The notes: generated from the letters alone by a model not told the origin. A stretch of DNA of 64,000 nt from Parelaphostrongylus tenuis (GCA_019055375.1 JAHQIW010000717.1:1-64000), one strand, 5' to 3'; numbered from the stretch's first letter, positions 11,209-24,849 are shown. Translations and numbers: made by a program.

Positions 11209-14200
11209 TTACTCAGTCTGTCCTAAAAGAATCTGACGTCCAATAGCATTTTCTGATTCCTTGCATCGAACTCTATCTAAAGGGGCTCTAATCTTGATGA
11301 TACGTTTGAAAGCGCCTAGAAAATCCATGTTAAATTTACTGCTTTGTTTTATTCTATTTGATTTATTCTATAATTGTATAACAAATTCGTATTCTATGCG
11401 TTATTACTCAGTCTGTTCTAAAAGAATCTGACATCCAATAGCATTTCCTGATTCCTTGCATCGAACTCTATCTAAAGGGGCTCTAATCTTGGCTGAAACG
11501 TTTGAAAGCGCCTAGAAAATTCATGTTAAATATACATGTTTTGTTTTTATTCTATTTTGATTTTATTCTATAATTGTATAACAAATTCGTATTCTATGCG
11601 TTATTACTTAGTCTGTTCTAAAAGAATCTGACATCCAATGGCATTCTCTGATTCCTTGCTTCGAACTCTGTCTAAAGGGGCTCTAATCTTGGCTGAAGCG
11701 TTTGAAAGCGCCTAGAAAATTCATGTTAAATTTACATACTTTGTTTTCATTCTATTTCATTTATTCTATAATTGTATAACAAATTCGTATTCTATGCGTT
11801 TTACTCAGTCTGTTCTAAAAGAATCTGACATCCAATAGCATTTCTGATTCCTTGCATCGAACTCTATCTAAAGGGGCTCTAATCTTTGTTGAAACGTTTG
11901 AAAGCGCCTAGAAATTCATGTAAACATTACGAGCTTGTTGATTTTATTCTATAATTGTATACAAATTCGTATTCTATGCGTTATTACTCAGTCTGTTCTA
12001 AAGAATCTGACATCCAATAGCATTTTCTGATTCCTTGCATCGAACTCTATCTAAAGGGACTCTAATCTTTGTTGAAACGTTTGAAAGCGCCTAGAAAATT
12101 CATGTTAAACATTACGAGCTTTGTTGTTATTCTATTGTTATTCTATAATTGTATAACAAATTCGTATTCTATGCGTTATTACTCAGTCTGTTCTAAAAGA
12201 ATCTGACATCCAATAGCATTTTCTGATTCCTTGCTCGAACTCTATCTAAAGGGGCTCTAATCTTGGCTGAAACGTTTGAAAGCGCCTAGAAAATTCATGT
12301 TAAACATTACATGTTTTGTTTTTTTCTATTTTGTTTTATTCTATAATTGTATAACAAATTCGTATTCTATGCGTTTATTACTCAGTCTGTTCTAAAAGAA
12401 TCTGACATCCAATAGCATTTCTGATTCCTTGCATCGAACTCTATCTAAAGGGGCTCTAATCTTTGTTGAAACGTTTGAAAGCGCCTAGAAAATTCATGTT
12501 AAATATTACATGCTTTGTTTTATTCTATTTGTTTTATTCTATAATTGTATAACAAATTCGTATTCTATGCGTTTTACTCAGTCTGTTCTAAAAGAATATG
12601 ACATCCAATAGCATTCTCTGATTCCTTGCATCGAATCTATCTGAAGGGCTCTAATCTTGGCTGAAACGTTTGAAAGCGCCTAGAAAATTCATGTTAATTT
12701 ACATACTTGGTTTTTTCTATTTGATTTTATTCATAATGTATAACAAATTCGTATTCTATGCGTTTTACTCAGTCTGTTCTAAAAGAATCTGACATCCAAT
12801 AGCATTTTCTGATTCCTTGCATCGAACTCTATCTAAAGGGGCTCTAATCTTTGTTGAAACGTTTGAAAGCGCCTAGAAAATTCATGTTAAATTACATACT
12901 TTGTTTTATTCTATTTTGATTTATCTATAATGTAGAACAAATTCGTATTCTATGCGTTATTACTCAGTCTGTTCTAAAAGAATCTGACATCCAATAGCAT
13001 TTTCTGATTCCTTGCATCGAACTCTATCTAAAGGGGCTCTAATCTTTGTTGAAACGTTTGAAAGCGCCTAGAAAATTCATGTTAAATTTACATGCTTTGT
13101 TTTTATTCTATTTGGTTTATTCTATAATTGTATAACAAATTCGTATTCTATGCGTTTTTACTCAGTCTGTTCTAAAAGAATCTGACATCCAATAGCATTC
13201 TCTGATTCCTTGCATCGAACTCTATCTAAAGGGGCTCTAATCTTGGCTGAAACGTTTGAAAGCGCCTAGAAAATTCATGTTAAATTTTACATACTTTGTT
13301 TTTATTCTATTTTGATTTTATTCCATAATTGTATAACAAATTCGTAATCTATGCGTTATTACTCAGTCTGTTCTAAAAGAATCTGACATCCAATAGCATT
13401 TTCTGATTCCTTGCATCGAACTCTATCTAAAGGGGTTCTAATCTTGGCTGAAACGTTTGAAAGCGCCTAGAAAATTCATGTTAAATTTTACATGCTTTGT
13501 TTATCTATTTAGTTCATTCTATAATTGCATAGCAAATTCGTATTCTATGCGTTTTACTCAGTCTGTACTAAAAGAATCTGACATCCAGTAGCATTTTCTG
13601 ATTCCTTGCATCGAACTCTATCTAAAGGGGCTCTAATCTTGGCCGAAACATTTGAGAGCGCCTAGAAAATTCATGTTAAACATTACGAGCTTTCTTATTT
13701 GATTCTATAATTGCGAAACAAATTCGTATTCTGTGCGTTTTACTCAGTCTGTTCTAAAGGAATCTGACATTCAATAGCATTTTCTGATTCCTTTCATCGA
13801 ACTCTATCTAAAGGGGCTCTAATCTTTGTTAAAACGTTTGAAAGCGCCTAGAAAATTCATGTTAAATTTTACATGCTTTGTTTTTATTCTATTTTGGTTT
13901 TATTCTATAATTGTATAACAAATTCGTATTCTATGCGTTATTACTCAGTCCTGTTCTCCAAGAATCTGGCATCCAATAGCGTTTTCTGATTCCTTGCATC
14001 GAACTCTATCTAAGGAGCTTAATCTTTTCTGGAACCTTTGATAGCGCCTAGAAATTTCATGATAAATATTACATGCTTTGTTTTATTCTATTTTAATTTT
14101 ATTCATAATTGTGTAACAAATTCGTATTCTATGCGTTATTACTCAGTCTGTTCACAAGAATCTGACATCCAATAGCATTCTCTGATTCCTTGCTTCGAAC

Positions 14201-15860
14201 TCCATCTAAAGGGGTCCTAATCTTGGCTGAAACGTTTGAAAGCGCCTGGAAAATTCATGTTAAATCTTATATAGTTTGTTTTTATTCCATTTGATTTTAT
14301 TCTATAATTGTATAACAAATTCGTATTCTATGCGTTATTGCTCAGTCTGTTCTACAAGAATCTGACGTCCAATAGCATTCTCTGATTCCTTGCTTCGAAC
14401 TCCATCTAAAGGGGTTCTAATCTTGGCTGAAAACGTTTGAAAGCGCCTGGAAAATTCATGTTAAATCTATAAATTTGTTTTATTCTTTTTGATTTTATTC
14501 TATAATTGTATAGCAAATTCGTATTCTATGCGCTTATTGCTCAGTCTGTTCCAAAAGAATGTGACATCCAAAAGCATTTTCTGATTCCTTGCATCGAACT
14601 CTATCTAAGGAGCTCTAATCTTTTCTGAAACCTTTGATAGCGCCTAGAAATTTCATGATAAATATTACATGCTTTGTTTTTATTCTGCTTTAATTTTTTT
14701 TCTACAATTGCATATCAAATTCGCATTCTATGCGTCATTACTTCAGTCTGTTATAAAGAATCAGACATCCAATAGCATTTTCTGCTACCTTTCATCGAAC
14801 TCTGTCTATAGGGCTCTAATCTTCGCTGAAACGTGTGAAAGCATCTAGAAAATTTCATTTAGATATTACATGCTTTGTTTTTATTCTATTTTAATTTTAT
14901 TCCATAATTGTATAACAAATTCGCATTCCATGCGTTATTACTAAGTCTGTTCTTCAAGAATCTGACATCCATGTCATTTTCTGTTCCTTGCATCAAACTC
15001 TATCTAAAGGAGCTCTAATCTTGGCTGAAACGTTTGAAAGCGCCTAGGAAATTTCATGATAAGTGTTACATGCTTTGTTTTTATTCTATTCGATTTATCT
15101 ATAATTGTATAACAAATTCGTATTCTATGCGTTTTTACTCAGTCTGTTCTTAAAGAATCTGACATCCAATAGCACTTTCTGATTCCTTGCATCGAACTCT
15201 ATCTAAAGGGGATTCTAATCTTGGCTGAAACGTTTGAAAAGCGCCTAGAAAATTCATGTTAAACATTACGATCTTTGTTAATTTTATTCTATAATTGTAT
15301 AACAAATCGTATTCTATGCGTTTTTACTCAGTCTGTTCTAAAGATTCTGACATCCAATAGCATTTTCTGATTCCTTGCATCTAACTCTATCTAAAGGGTT
15401 CTGATCTTGGCTGGAACGTTTCAAAGCGCCTAGAAATTTCATGTTAAATATTACATACTTTGTTAATTCACTCTATTATAGCACAAAAAACTGATATTCT
15501 CAACGTCTTTACTCCGTCTATTTCAAAAGAATCTGACATCCAATAGCATTTTCGGATTCCTTGCATCAAACTCTATGTAACGGGGCTCTATTCTTGGCTG
15601 AAACGTTTGAAAGCGCCTAGAATACTCATACTGAATATTACATGCTTTGTTAACTTTATTCTTTAATGTCACAGCAAATTCATCATATAAACGTCTTTGC
15701 TCGGCCTGTTTTAAAAGAACTTGACATCAATAGCATTTTCTGATTCCTTGCATCGAACTCTACCTAATGGGGCTCGAATATTGGCTGAAACGTTTGAAAG
15801 CGCTTAGAAAATTCATTTTAAATATTCATATTTCGTTGATTTTACTCTATAATAATGCGA
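11209..15860 (+). repeat. Satellite array 2, about 24 monomers of about 195 bp
   Basis: ACTCAGTCTGTTCTAAAAGA recurs from 11,211 to about 15,690 with spacings of 183-201 bp. Each unit holds GACATCCAATAGCATT, CGAACTCTATCTAAAGG, GAAACGTTTGAAAGCGCC and AACAAATTCGTATTCTATGC. Copies degrade progressively after 15,470. Two versions of one internal segment (TCTTGGCTGAAAC and TCTTTGTTGAAAC) are interspersed. Confidence 0.97.
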
Positions 15861-17280
15861 TTTAGCAATGAAAGTAAATGTATAAAACAAACTTAGACAT
15901 GGATTGGGTTTGGAAATGCGCTTTTCTTGATTAATAAGAAAAACAATAGTCTTCGCTCTTGTTCTAATAAAATTTCGCAGCCATCATGAGGTGTAGTTTT
16001 TGAGAATGTTTTGAGCCTTACCCAAGGGTGATATGCCAGAGCCATACACGTGTGTTTCGGAGGTATCGCCCTCCTCGTCAGTGGCCCACGCCCATTATTA
16101 AGCCTTGCGCCGTAGCAAGGCTCTAAACATAATGAGATGTTTCCACGCATCTCTTTCACAAATAGACATCTTGCAATTACTCGCTAATCCGCGAATAAAG
16201 TTCTTTGGTGGCATAGGAGGTGTAAACGCAGAGTAAAAGCGACCTCTAGCTTACCTATGGCGCAGATGGATTCTGATAATCAAATGTTTCTGCTGCTCCA
16301 ATTTGGCTCAACCTTTTGGAATTCTACAGGCCAGACGGGCGAAAGCTTTGCGACGCTGGCCAGGATTTTCTGCGACTCATGCATCAACTAAACATGGGAA
16401 ATTACTTGATAAATTTAGGTTCAGTAATCATCATTATCAGATGACGGAACATTATAAGAGAAGGCTCTACTGAAAGTTTTTCCCACTATGATGAACGCCC
16501 AGTTGCTGAGAAAGACCACCTATGTTTCAACAATTAAATCATATCCGTTTGGAAAAGGACATGATTCCAACTGTTGAAACGCTTGTTTAGACTCTTCGCG
16601 AGTCACTGGTAAATACCAGATATGCATTCGTTTACCTTAGACAATACTAGATTAATATCCCTCGAGTGACCAACGTTAGAGCTTCTTCCGTTTTTAGTAT
16701 AACACAATGCAAGTGTAACTTTTCATTGCGAGGACTCTAAATTCACCTACGCGCTGGCTTACCAACGCAACGGACTCACAAAGCCTCCCGTCTCTTAGAG
16801 GCAATGATATTGATGTGAGACGTGCGTGGAACTTTTTCACCCTTTCATTCCAAATGTCAACGCTCTGGCCTGGCCATCCAAAAATCCAGGAAGCACTGAA
16901 TCAACTCAAACTCAACAATATTATTGATAAACGCAATATTCTCATGGAGTGGTCAAAACCACAAGCAAAAAGGTTTGAAAAACCTTCGTGGATGATCTAT
17001 GCTAGGAAAAGAACTGAATGCAAGAAGTACTAAAATTTACACAGTGGATGGCCTGAGTGTTATAGGGAGATTGTTACTATATTATCACCATCTGTTGTCA
17101 CAAGAGCACATCACATGTAACACATCATGCAGATTCCAGTACTTGTCGCGTCAAATTCGTCATCCATGTAGGCTTGCAAATTTTTGTCAACCCGAACTTC
17201 CTAGGCTGGATTTCCGGATGATTCCTGGCCAGTGGAGATTTCGGAGTTTGAGACGGCTGTTGTGGATCAGTAAAATTTGG
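15861..17280. other. Intergenic DNA without recognised gene
   Basis: Open frames at 15,893-16,159 (-) and 16,815-17,295 (+) show no domain I recognise and lack convincing splice contexts. Confidence 0.3.
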
Positions 17281-17284
17281 TATA

Positions 17285-17535
17285 CAACTTTTTAGGGTGC
17301 TATTCAGTTATGAGGGAACGAATGAAAAACCGACCTCATTCGCTGAACAGGAATTTTTATAGGAGTGTTAATAACTGTTCGAAAGCTGAGACTTCCGGCT
17401 ATGGCCACATGTCCTGGTTTTTCAAAATACCCTTTTGTAACGCTCTGAAATTCACACAAAACTACCTCTCAGACGCGCATATTTCTAGCCGAACAGTGCT
17501 CTTTCTTTGGGCTGTTAGTAATCATTCGATAGCGT
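17285..17535 (+). mobile_element. Fragment related to the 44.2-45.5 kb mariner-type element
   Basis: A stretch (CCGACCTCATTCGCTGAAC, then TTTTCAAAATACCCTTTTGTAACG) aligns by eye with 44,385-44,520 of the element that carries mariner-type ends, with the order of segments kept. No terminal repeat is seen here. Confidence 0.45.
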
Positions 17536-17539
17536 AATT

Positions 17540-20500
17540 CATGCCGGTTCTGTAATCCTTGCTGACGCATTGAAATGGAAAATGGGACTCTGAAGTACGC
17601 TGATAAACAGAAAAATATTTGGATATCGATGAGATGAGATCGCACGCAATAATCAGCACTGCTTTTGAAAAACTATTCAATAAGTTCCAGATTTTGGCCA
17701 CTATAATGGATTTTACGTACGATATGCTCTAAAGTATAAAAAGAGTGAAAGAAATAAATGATGGATTTGGTTGAACCGTGGGAAAATTTGAGTAAAATAT
17801 CATGCAAAAGGTTCTTCAAAGGTTTTAAATATAGCCTTTTCGTAGATACTTGGTTTTATTGCTTTGAAGGTGCAGACCAAAAATGGAGCAATTGCATTAA
17901 TTCTAATAAAATAGCCTTACCAAGGTCTGATCTATCATATTTGATCATTTATTGCACGGAAATTCTATCTGTTGACGGAAAATGGCACAATTTCGTTGGG
18001 AAAACTACCACATTAGCCTTGGAGCAGGCGCCGGCAGGCTTTCTTCGTAGCCTTCCGAGCCTCGCGCCAGCCAAAATGGCGCCTTCTGCAAAGGGATATA
18101 TGTAACCGCGGATGTGTGCCATCGTATACTAATGTTTCTTCTTTAAAGGTACTCACAATAGCATGAATTCCCGACCATTCATTATGTGTATGCCTGTAAT
18201 AGTCCTTTATCCAGGTATCAATGAACTACAATACAGCACGATGCGGAGAATTACACTGGCGTATTTGGTGATGTTGTTAGCATGTCTGGCTCGTTTTGAT
18301 GTATATTCACTGACGTGTAGATACCTTGCACTTTGCTTTATTCAGCAAACACAACGCTGGCTGGATGTCCAGTCATGCATAACTCGTGTGCTGCAGGACA
18401 AAATAGTCAACTCGAGTCATTATTACTCATTCTTTCTAATCATTTGTTTTTTGTGTAATTTTTACGCTGTACGCCTTATATTTATGCGGTGAATTATCAA
18501 ATATTGATAAATTTTGCAGTTGATGATTCAGAAGAATAATTCTTCATACGCTATTCTTACAGAAAATGTACATATAACTGTATAACTTATACAACTTGTA
18601 AGTTACACGTACATTCTCACCATTTAAACTTTTTGCAAGCAACGCTTTATACGGTGTTGATGAGAAAAATTCAAATAATGGGGTTGATCAAAGTAGCAGT
18701 TTTCATTGCTTCGCATCTATTCTAGCACTTGCTGTCATGATGTTTATAAGCTCGACATCGTATGCATCATTGACGAGTTCCCAGTCTTGTTGCTTTTGAT
18801 GCTCTTCTTCGCATCTATTATTCACGAAGATCTTCAAACTTCTTGGGTGTGGATACTAGAGGATTTTTTTGTTTCAGGCACAAAGTCAAGTCGATCTGTT
18901 CTAGAATCGTGAGATAGCCTTGCTAAAAATTTTCGCATGGATTGGAGAGATTGAGCTGATCCCACACAAGTCTTGCATAATTTTTCTGAGCCCGTAGGCT
19001 TAGGAGACATAGAAGGGCCTAAAGACTGGGTAGATCGGAGCGTCCACGCAATGACCGGAACCACTACCAGTGCATTACCTGCTCCCTTTGCCTATAATAG
19101 GTAGATAATTATTTACAAGATTCAACACAGTGCCTTCGCTTTTTTGACTTCTATCTCTATTTATTCAAATCATTCTTGAATCGACTTGGACCTGACCGTA
19201 TGTCTAGCCAGCCCAGTACATTTTCAAAATGGATACTTTACGTCACACGTTGCTCTGTCATGTGGGTTGAATTGACAGAATGCCACTGTTCGCGCAAAGA
19301 TTGAGAAGCTACTCGTCCTCATTTTTGGTGAGATACTCAACGAGCGGTTTGATCCTGCATCGTATGTCTCTTCAATCATTTCCTGCCTCATCCGAAAAAT
19401 GCAATCCATTTACTAGCTTTTCAAACTCGTCTTTTGGCACGGAGTGAGAATTAAAGGGTCTACATCATATACAGAAACAGCGCAACCCCAATAATATCAC
19501 CTCCGCAACAATCTATCTTTTTCGATCTCAAGGCGGACATCGATGAATATCTATTCCCTTCTATTGTCATGAGTTCCTTTTCAGTTTGTAACGGTTGCTA
19601 TATTCGTAGTTGTAGTATGAAGTGATTAAAAGTGCATGAAAAAAGATTGAAATAGATAAATTTGCATGACCGGCTACTAATAGCCTAAACTAATGTGCTG
19701 GAATATCGCTTTACAACATAAATTAAGATCCAGAAAGTTTGAAGAAATAGAATTGAGTGGAAATTTCTAAAGGCATATTTGATACGAAATTTCAGGATAT
19801 ACCAAAAGGGTCACAGAAAATGCAGATTATTGAGAACATAAAGAGCAGAGTCATTCACTTCGGGAGTGGCATTTTGGCCGTAGTGAACCAACTATGACTC
19901 ATGACGCATAATTCATGTGTCGGTATTGTCACTGCGTCCCACAAGATTAAGCATTGTCTACGATTTGTTAATGGGGTTTGGGCATCTACTCACGTATGAT
20001 ATGCTGAAAATTTCGTAGAAAAAGATGAAGCTATACAAGAGCAAAATCTTTGCTCAAGTTGCGCCTATAGACGTATCTTATGCAAGTTTTCAGCTGTGAT
20101 AGTGATATGTATAGTAGCGAAAGCGTTACCGAAAAATATTAATCAGTCAAACACTTCTTAAGTTTGCGAAAAAATTCAATTGCGATGGCATCATTATTAG
20201 TCAGAAAGCCCATTGAGCGCCATTCTCCAAGGAGAATATCGAATTTACTGGTCCCCTCAGTGCTCCAAATTCTGGACCATGGTTGTTTATATCGATCGCT
20301 ACTAGATTGTCATTGAGATTACACAATAGTTGATTGACCTCGAAGAACTCTACAAAACCCCGCAAAAGCGATGCTGTCACAATGGACTGAAGAGTGCGAA
20401 ACTCATAATAAACCGGTTTATCACTGAAGAACTCTCTGTCACTGCTCCATCTCAGTTAACTTTTATCTTTCCGACGGGCTTCATTAGCCAAAGGGACAGA

Positions 20501-20680
20501 AACTACCAGACTGTGAAAACACTTCCTTAAAACCCTCGAAAAATTTGAATATCATGTTTATTTCACACATTATCGGATATTGTAAACCCATGGAAAAATA
20601 TCAGGAACATTTCCTTAGAAACACTTACGGCAACGCTAGTTATAGTATATCAAAGTTTTATTTACTATTCGGAAATCAAA
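17540..20680. other. Intergenic DNA without recognised gene
   Basis: Several open frames of 60-115 codons (for example 17,758-18,105 and 18,163-18,492) are AT-biased and match no family I know. Confidence 0.3.
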
Positions 20681-20689
20681 TGATTACGA

Positions 20690-21012
20690 TGGTGCGCAGG
20701 GTTTCAGCAGGACAACACAAACCTCTGAGCGCAAAGAAAACTAGGGAAACGTTTGATGAATTGGAAGGTGTCAAAGTCTTGCCGCATCCGCCCACGGTCC
20801 AGATGCTGCGCCGTTCGATTATGGTCCAGTCGGCTCAGTGGAGCATTTCCTTCGTAGATGCCGATTCGAGATATTTGATCAAGTTGAAGAGGCATGTGCG
20901 GATTATCGTGATTCAGAGCACAAGGAATGGTGATTTCGAGCAGACTCACAAGCTTGCAAATCGATGGCAGAAAGTCGTCTCAATAATGATTGTCTTTATT
21001 TTGATAATTAAT
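20690..21012 (+). mobile_element. Mariner transposase remnant, C-terminal part ('bandit'-like)
   Basis: It reads KKTRETFDELEGVKVLPHPP, the segment after the second catalytic Asp of mariner transposases, preceded by a DN-like pair at 20,711. Base loss then shifts frame, and SVEHFLRR, EIFDQVEEACADYRD and HKLANRWQKVV follow piecewise in other frames. It is a dead 3' piece; the N-terminal half is not recognisable upstream. Confidence 0.75.
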
Positions 21013-21029
21013 TATAGTTGTTTTTAACT

Positions 21030-23760
21030 GAATCTATGTGTAAACTTTGATTTTTCAGCGTGTGTTTGAGCTTAGCAACTTTAGCCTCAGTCTAATAAAA
21101 TGGCTGCGCACAACGCCATTCACAAGTGGCACGACCTTCATTATGTATTGTTTGGGGTTTACTCGTTTTTTGAAATTTTTGAAATCTCTTATTCCATTTA
21201 GGTTCGCTGTTCTTACATCGTCTTTCATGTTTTTAGTGCATACAACTCTTGCATAGAAAGGAGAACCGCTTATCTACTACGCAATCATTCTGTTCGTGGG
21301 ACTCAATAAAGTGTAATATTTTGTAATAGAGATATCGCAAAATAAATCTTTTAGTTTTGTCGTCCTCCCATCCTAATGCAGTACGTAGGAATCATCACAG
21401 CAAATGAAGAATAGAAAACAATGAAATTTTGTCAATAATTATACTGCAAACTGCATTCCATGTCAGATCATTAATTTTCAACAACTTTTCGATTACTAAT
21501 GTACTTCAGAACTTGGAGCCTTTTTCAAATAGTAGAACAAGCACTAATCTATCGTTACATGGGTATTGACTATTCATAAATCAACTTCTACTACACTAAA
21601 AGCATTCTATATCGTGGCCACTTCTATCATTGAACTTGTGCACGATTTTTACGTTTCCATGTATTACTTTTACTTGAATATCCTCAGGGGATCTTACTGC
21701 ACTTCGTCCGCTCCAAATGACTTTGCTGGTACTATGGGCAGGTGGTTTTGGAGGTCTATTGACACATCGAGACCTGTTGGTCCGCCAACTGTAATTATGT
21801 ATATCACCCTCCATTAATGCACTTGTGATTTCACTTCCACATAGTTCATTCCAACGCATGACTTAAATCGAGTTATTCATAATCATTGCATAAGAAGAGT
21901 TGATGGGGCAATGCTTTTGTGTTGCGGAAGAATACTGTGCGAGAAGTGACAATCGTATTTCAGGATTTATGGTGCAGATTTATGTTTTATTGCTATTTTA
22001 TCATACCATGTTTCGCCCACACCCTAGTTTAGATGTGCACATCTACTCTTCTAAGACAACCACAACCGAATACTTAGACAGTGTGTTGGGTTGACTGCTC
22101 TGTTGGATTTAGAAAATATGTTCATTCCACATTTGCTACAGGATATTCTACTCACTGTATATTCTAGGTAATGTGTTTTCTAGAAATTCACATTCTGTAA
22201 TGTAATTGTTTCTTTCATAGGCTTATAGACGCTGATAATTTGTTTATAATGATTGTAGATCATATTTTGGAAGTCTGATGCTTACTTTATTCTATGAAGT
22301 TTTATGAACTTACGCAAGGAAGATTAAGGCCTTTCAGTGTAGGATCTCGATTATTATGATCATCATAGGCATTTCACATAGAGATTGCATACATTACAGG
22401 TCGCAATATCACATTGCATTACTGTAGGTAGTGATGAAGTACAGATGCATTATTTTAAGGGCATACTAACTTCTAATTATTTTAGAACGTGATAGTATTT
22501 CATTGTGAGAAGTACAAATTCTAACAGTTAGAATAAGATGTTCACCGGCACCGATTTTTGGAGTTTATGATGTTATTTTGGTATTGTTGTGCAATATGAT
22601 AATTTTTGAATCATTTGAATGAAAGGCTTGCAATATCATCGCTATGTAGGTATCCATTAGAAATATCTGTTTTCTCAGCGAGTTACTCTATCCAATCGTG
22701 AAAACGCGGTTTTTCTGCGCTAATTTCAACCACATACTAGTCTTACCTCTTAACTACTTCTTTAAAAATTTCAAGAACCCTATGAAACAGTTGTTTTCCA
22801 AATTACATTATTACATAATAGGATGTTGAAATGTGCAGTTAGGTTGAAACTGCGCTCATCTCGCAACGATTTAGTTTTTCCACCGAGAAATGTGGCTTGA
22901 TAGGAAAGGTTCTCTTTTACTAAAAAAAAATTCTTTTTGTAGAAGTCTCCTCAGTGATATTCGATTTTTAAGATAGTAGTGCAGTCCAAAATTCTAGATT
23001 TTTCTATAGCGTTTATTAACAAATGAGCCATAAGTTCAACCTAAAGGATGTCTACTCCAAAAACGAAACGTAATATTCGTCTTGCTCCTACAGCGCCATG
23101 AGGCCTTCGAGTAAGCAGCTCCATCAATGGAATCGCCGTTTCTTGAGCTATCGAATCATTTCAAAATCTGATATCGGTGACCCCAAAAATCGCACGCTCT
23201 CCGGATGGTAGTGTGCTCTTTCTAAGCTTAGTATTGAATACCTAAAATCCAAGACTTCTTATTGCACGGTCTCTTAACACTTAATGTCATCGACTATGCT
23301 AGAAGTTCAACACAATGATCATATCACATGAAAATATGAATCATATTTCCTTAAAACGCTTCAGGGGTAGTGACTCTGATCCTATTTGCCATATATTGAA
23401 GGTCACGAATATGTATATAGCATGATTATTTCTGAGTAATGGCGTTTGAGATCTTCGTTCTAGTTTGCTCTTCAAATGGTGTTTCATATGACGAGATTAA
23501 AGATAGCTTCGAACGAACATAGTAAGTCAAACAGTAAGGTAGTAAAGGATAAAGTCAGAATGAAATCGGGGTGAGGTAAAAGAAGCAATCACCACGTCCG
23601 TTCCAGGGCCGAGTAGTTGGACATTCATGGGCATCTATCGGGCTAATATCGTGATATTTCCATGTACTCAGAAGATCGCAGAAAATGTTAAATGAAACGA
23701 AAGGAATGGGCTCATCTAGGTTAGTATATATGTAATTTTGCAAATGAACTGTAGAGGAAT
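21030..23760. other. AT-rich intergenic DNA without recognised feature
   Basis: Short open frames only. No tandem or inverted repeat shared with the rest of the window is seen. Confidence 0.3.
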
Positions 23761-23769
23761 CTGGGTGAA

Positions 23770-24290
23770 GCTACTATTGTCTCGTAATTATTATTTGAGT
23801 CAACATTTCATGTGGTCTGTTCAATGGGCTAACTCATAACCCGACACCACGTGTTTCGACCTTGACGCTCTCATCGGTCGGGAAGTATCTTTTGTCTCTA
23901 GACAATTCTCTCAGGGCTCACAGTCTCCTATAGTGAGAGTAGGCGACGACGAATATTTTACACTGTTTACCAAGTGAAATTATCACTGAATAGACAATGT
24001 TGTAAACTCAATTGTTTTGCAGTAATAATTTCACTTGATTGACAGTGTAAAACGTTTGTCGTCCCCTACTCTTAGTATAGAGGACTTAGCGCCTCGAGAG
24101 GATTGGTTAAAGACGAAGGGTACGCCCCTGATCAGACCGTCAAGGTAGAAGCACGTGTAAAGTCAGCCCATTTAACAGACCACATGGCATGTTGGCTTGA
24201 ATAATAAATACGAGATATGTTGACGTTTGAGCGTGATCTTGAGAAAACACTCGAAACGAAAGCTACTATTGTCATAAACGTAATTGTTAT
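23770..24290. repeat. Foldback element, long inverted arms
   Basis: The left arm (TTTGAGTCAACATTTCATG, AGGCGACGACGAATATTTTA, AAGTGAAATTATCAC) is mirrored as reverse complement on the right (AATTTCACTTGATT, GTGTAAAACGTTTGTCGTCC, CACATGGCATGTTGGCT), with a centre near 24,010-24,040. The ends lie in CTACTATTGTC repeats. No coding capacity; a MITE-like, non-autonomous element. Confidence 0.7.
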
Positions 24291-24299
24291 GACTGCATG

Positions 24300-24845
24300 C
24301 ATTAAATACCACTCACCACATGCATCGATCAACGTTATGAATATTGCCCTGGCCAATTGATGAATAATATGTGCTTTAATTATGCTGCGTGCCTGATGCT
24401 CTGAGTGATCTGTTTTTGGTTGAGAATTTGTTATCATAAGATGCGACATTACATTTATCATATTATGTGAATTCCAATAACTCTTGCACTCAATTTGCCT
24501 CCCTCTATTCAGCATCCAAAGAGGTCTCCGAACTTTTTTTATTTGCGGCATCGACTGTTGCGCTAAGATGATTAATCTTCGCCACGAATATAATTGGCCT
24601 TTGGTCGAGTTAATTTTTCATGGAATCGCTAAATAGCCAGACCAGAGCTGAGATCATAGGACGTGAACATGTTACAGATATCCTGACCCCACAGGAATGG
24701 TAGCCCTGGTTGGCTCGCTGTGACGTCGAATCATTTGTTTGGGAAATAGTCTGACGCCGCCACCATGTACTTACAGAGTAGTTTGTATTGTGTCTGCTAA
24801 GCGTTAAATAACCGCTTCTTGACGGCAAAGGAGTGGCCGTATAAC
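24300..24845. other. Intergenic DNA without recognised feature
   Basis: Two open frames on the - strand (24,132-24,551 and 24,610-24,828) have no recognisable domains. Confidence 0.3.
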
Positions 24846-24849
24846 ATAT

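Noticed and set aside
9210..15860. CRISPR array
   Set aside because: Units are 177-195 bp with no short repeat and unique spacer structure, and the genome is eukaryotic; this is satellite DNA.
20545..21027. 160-codon open frame on the + strand as a gene
   Set aside because: Its middle and end are mariner transposase in broken frames, so it is a transposon remnant, not a host gene.
24132..24551. 139-codon open frame on the - strand
   Set aside because: It runs into the right arm of a foldback element and matches no family.
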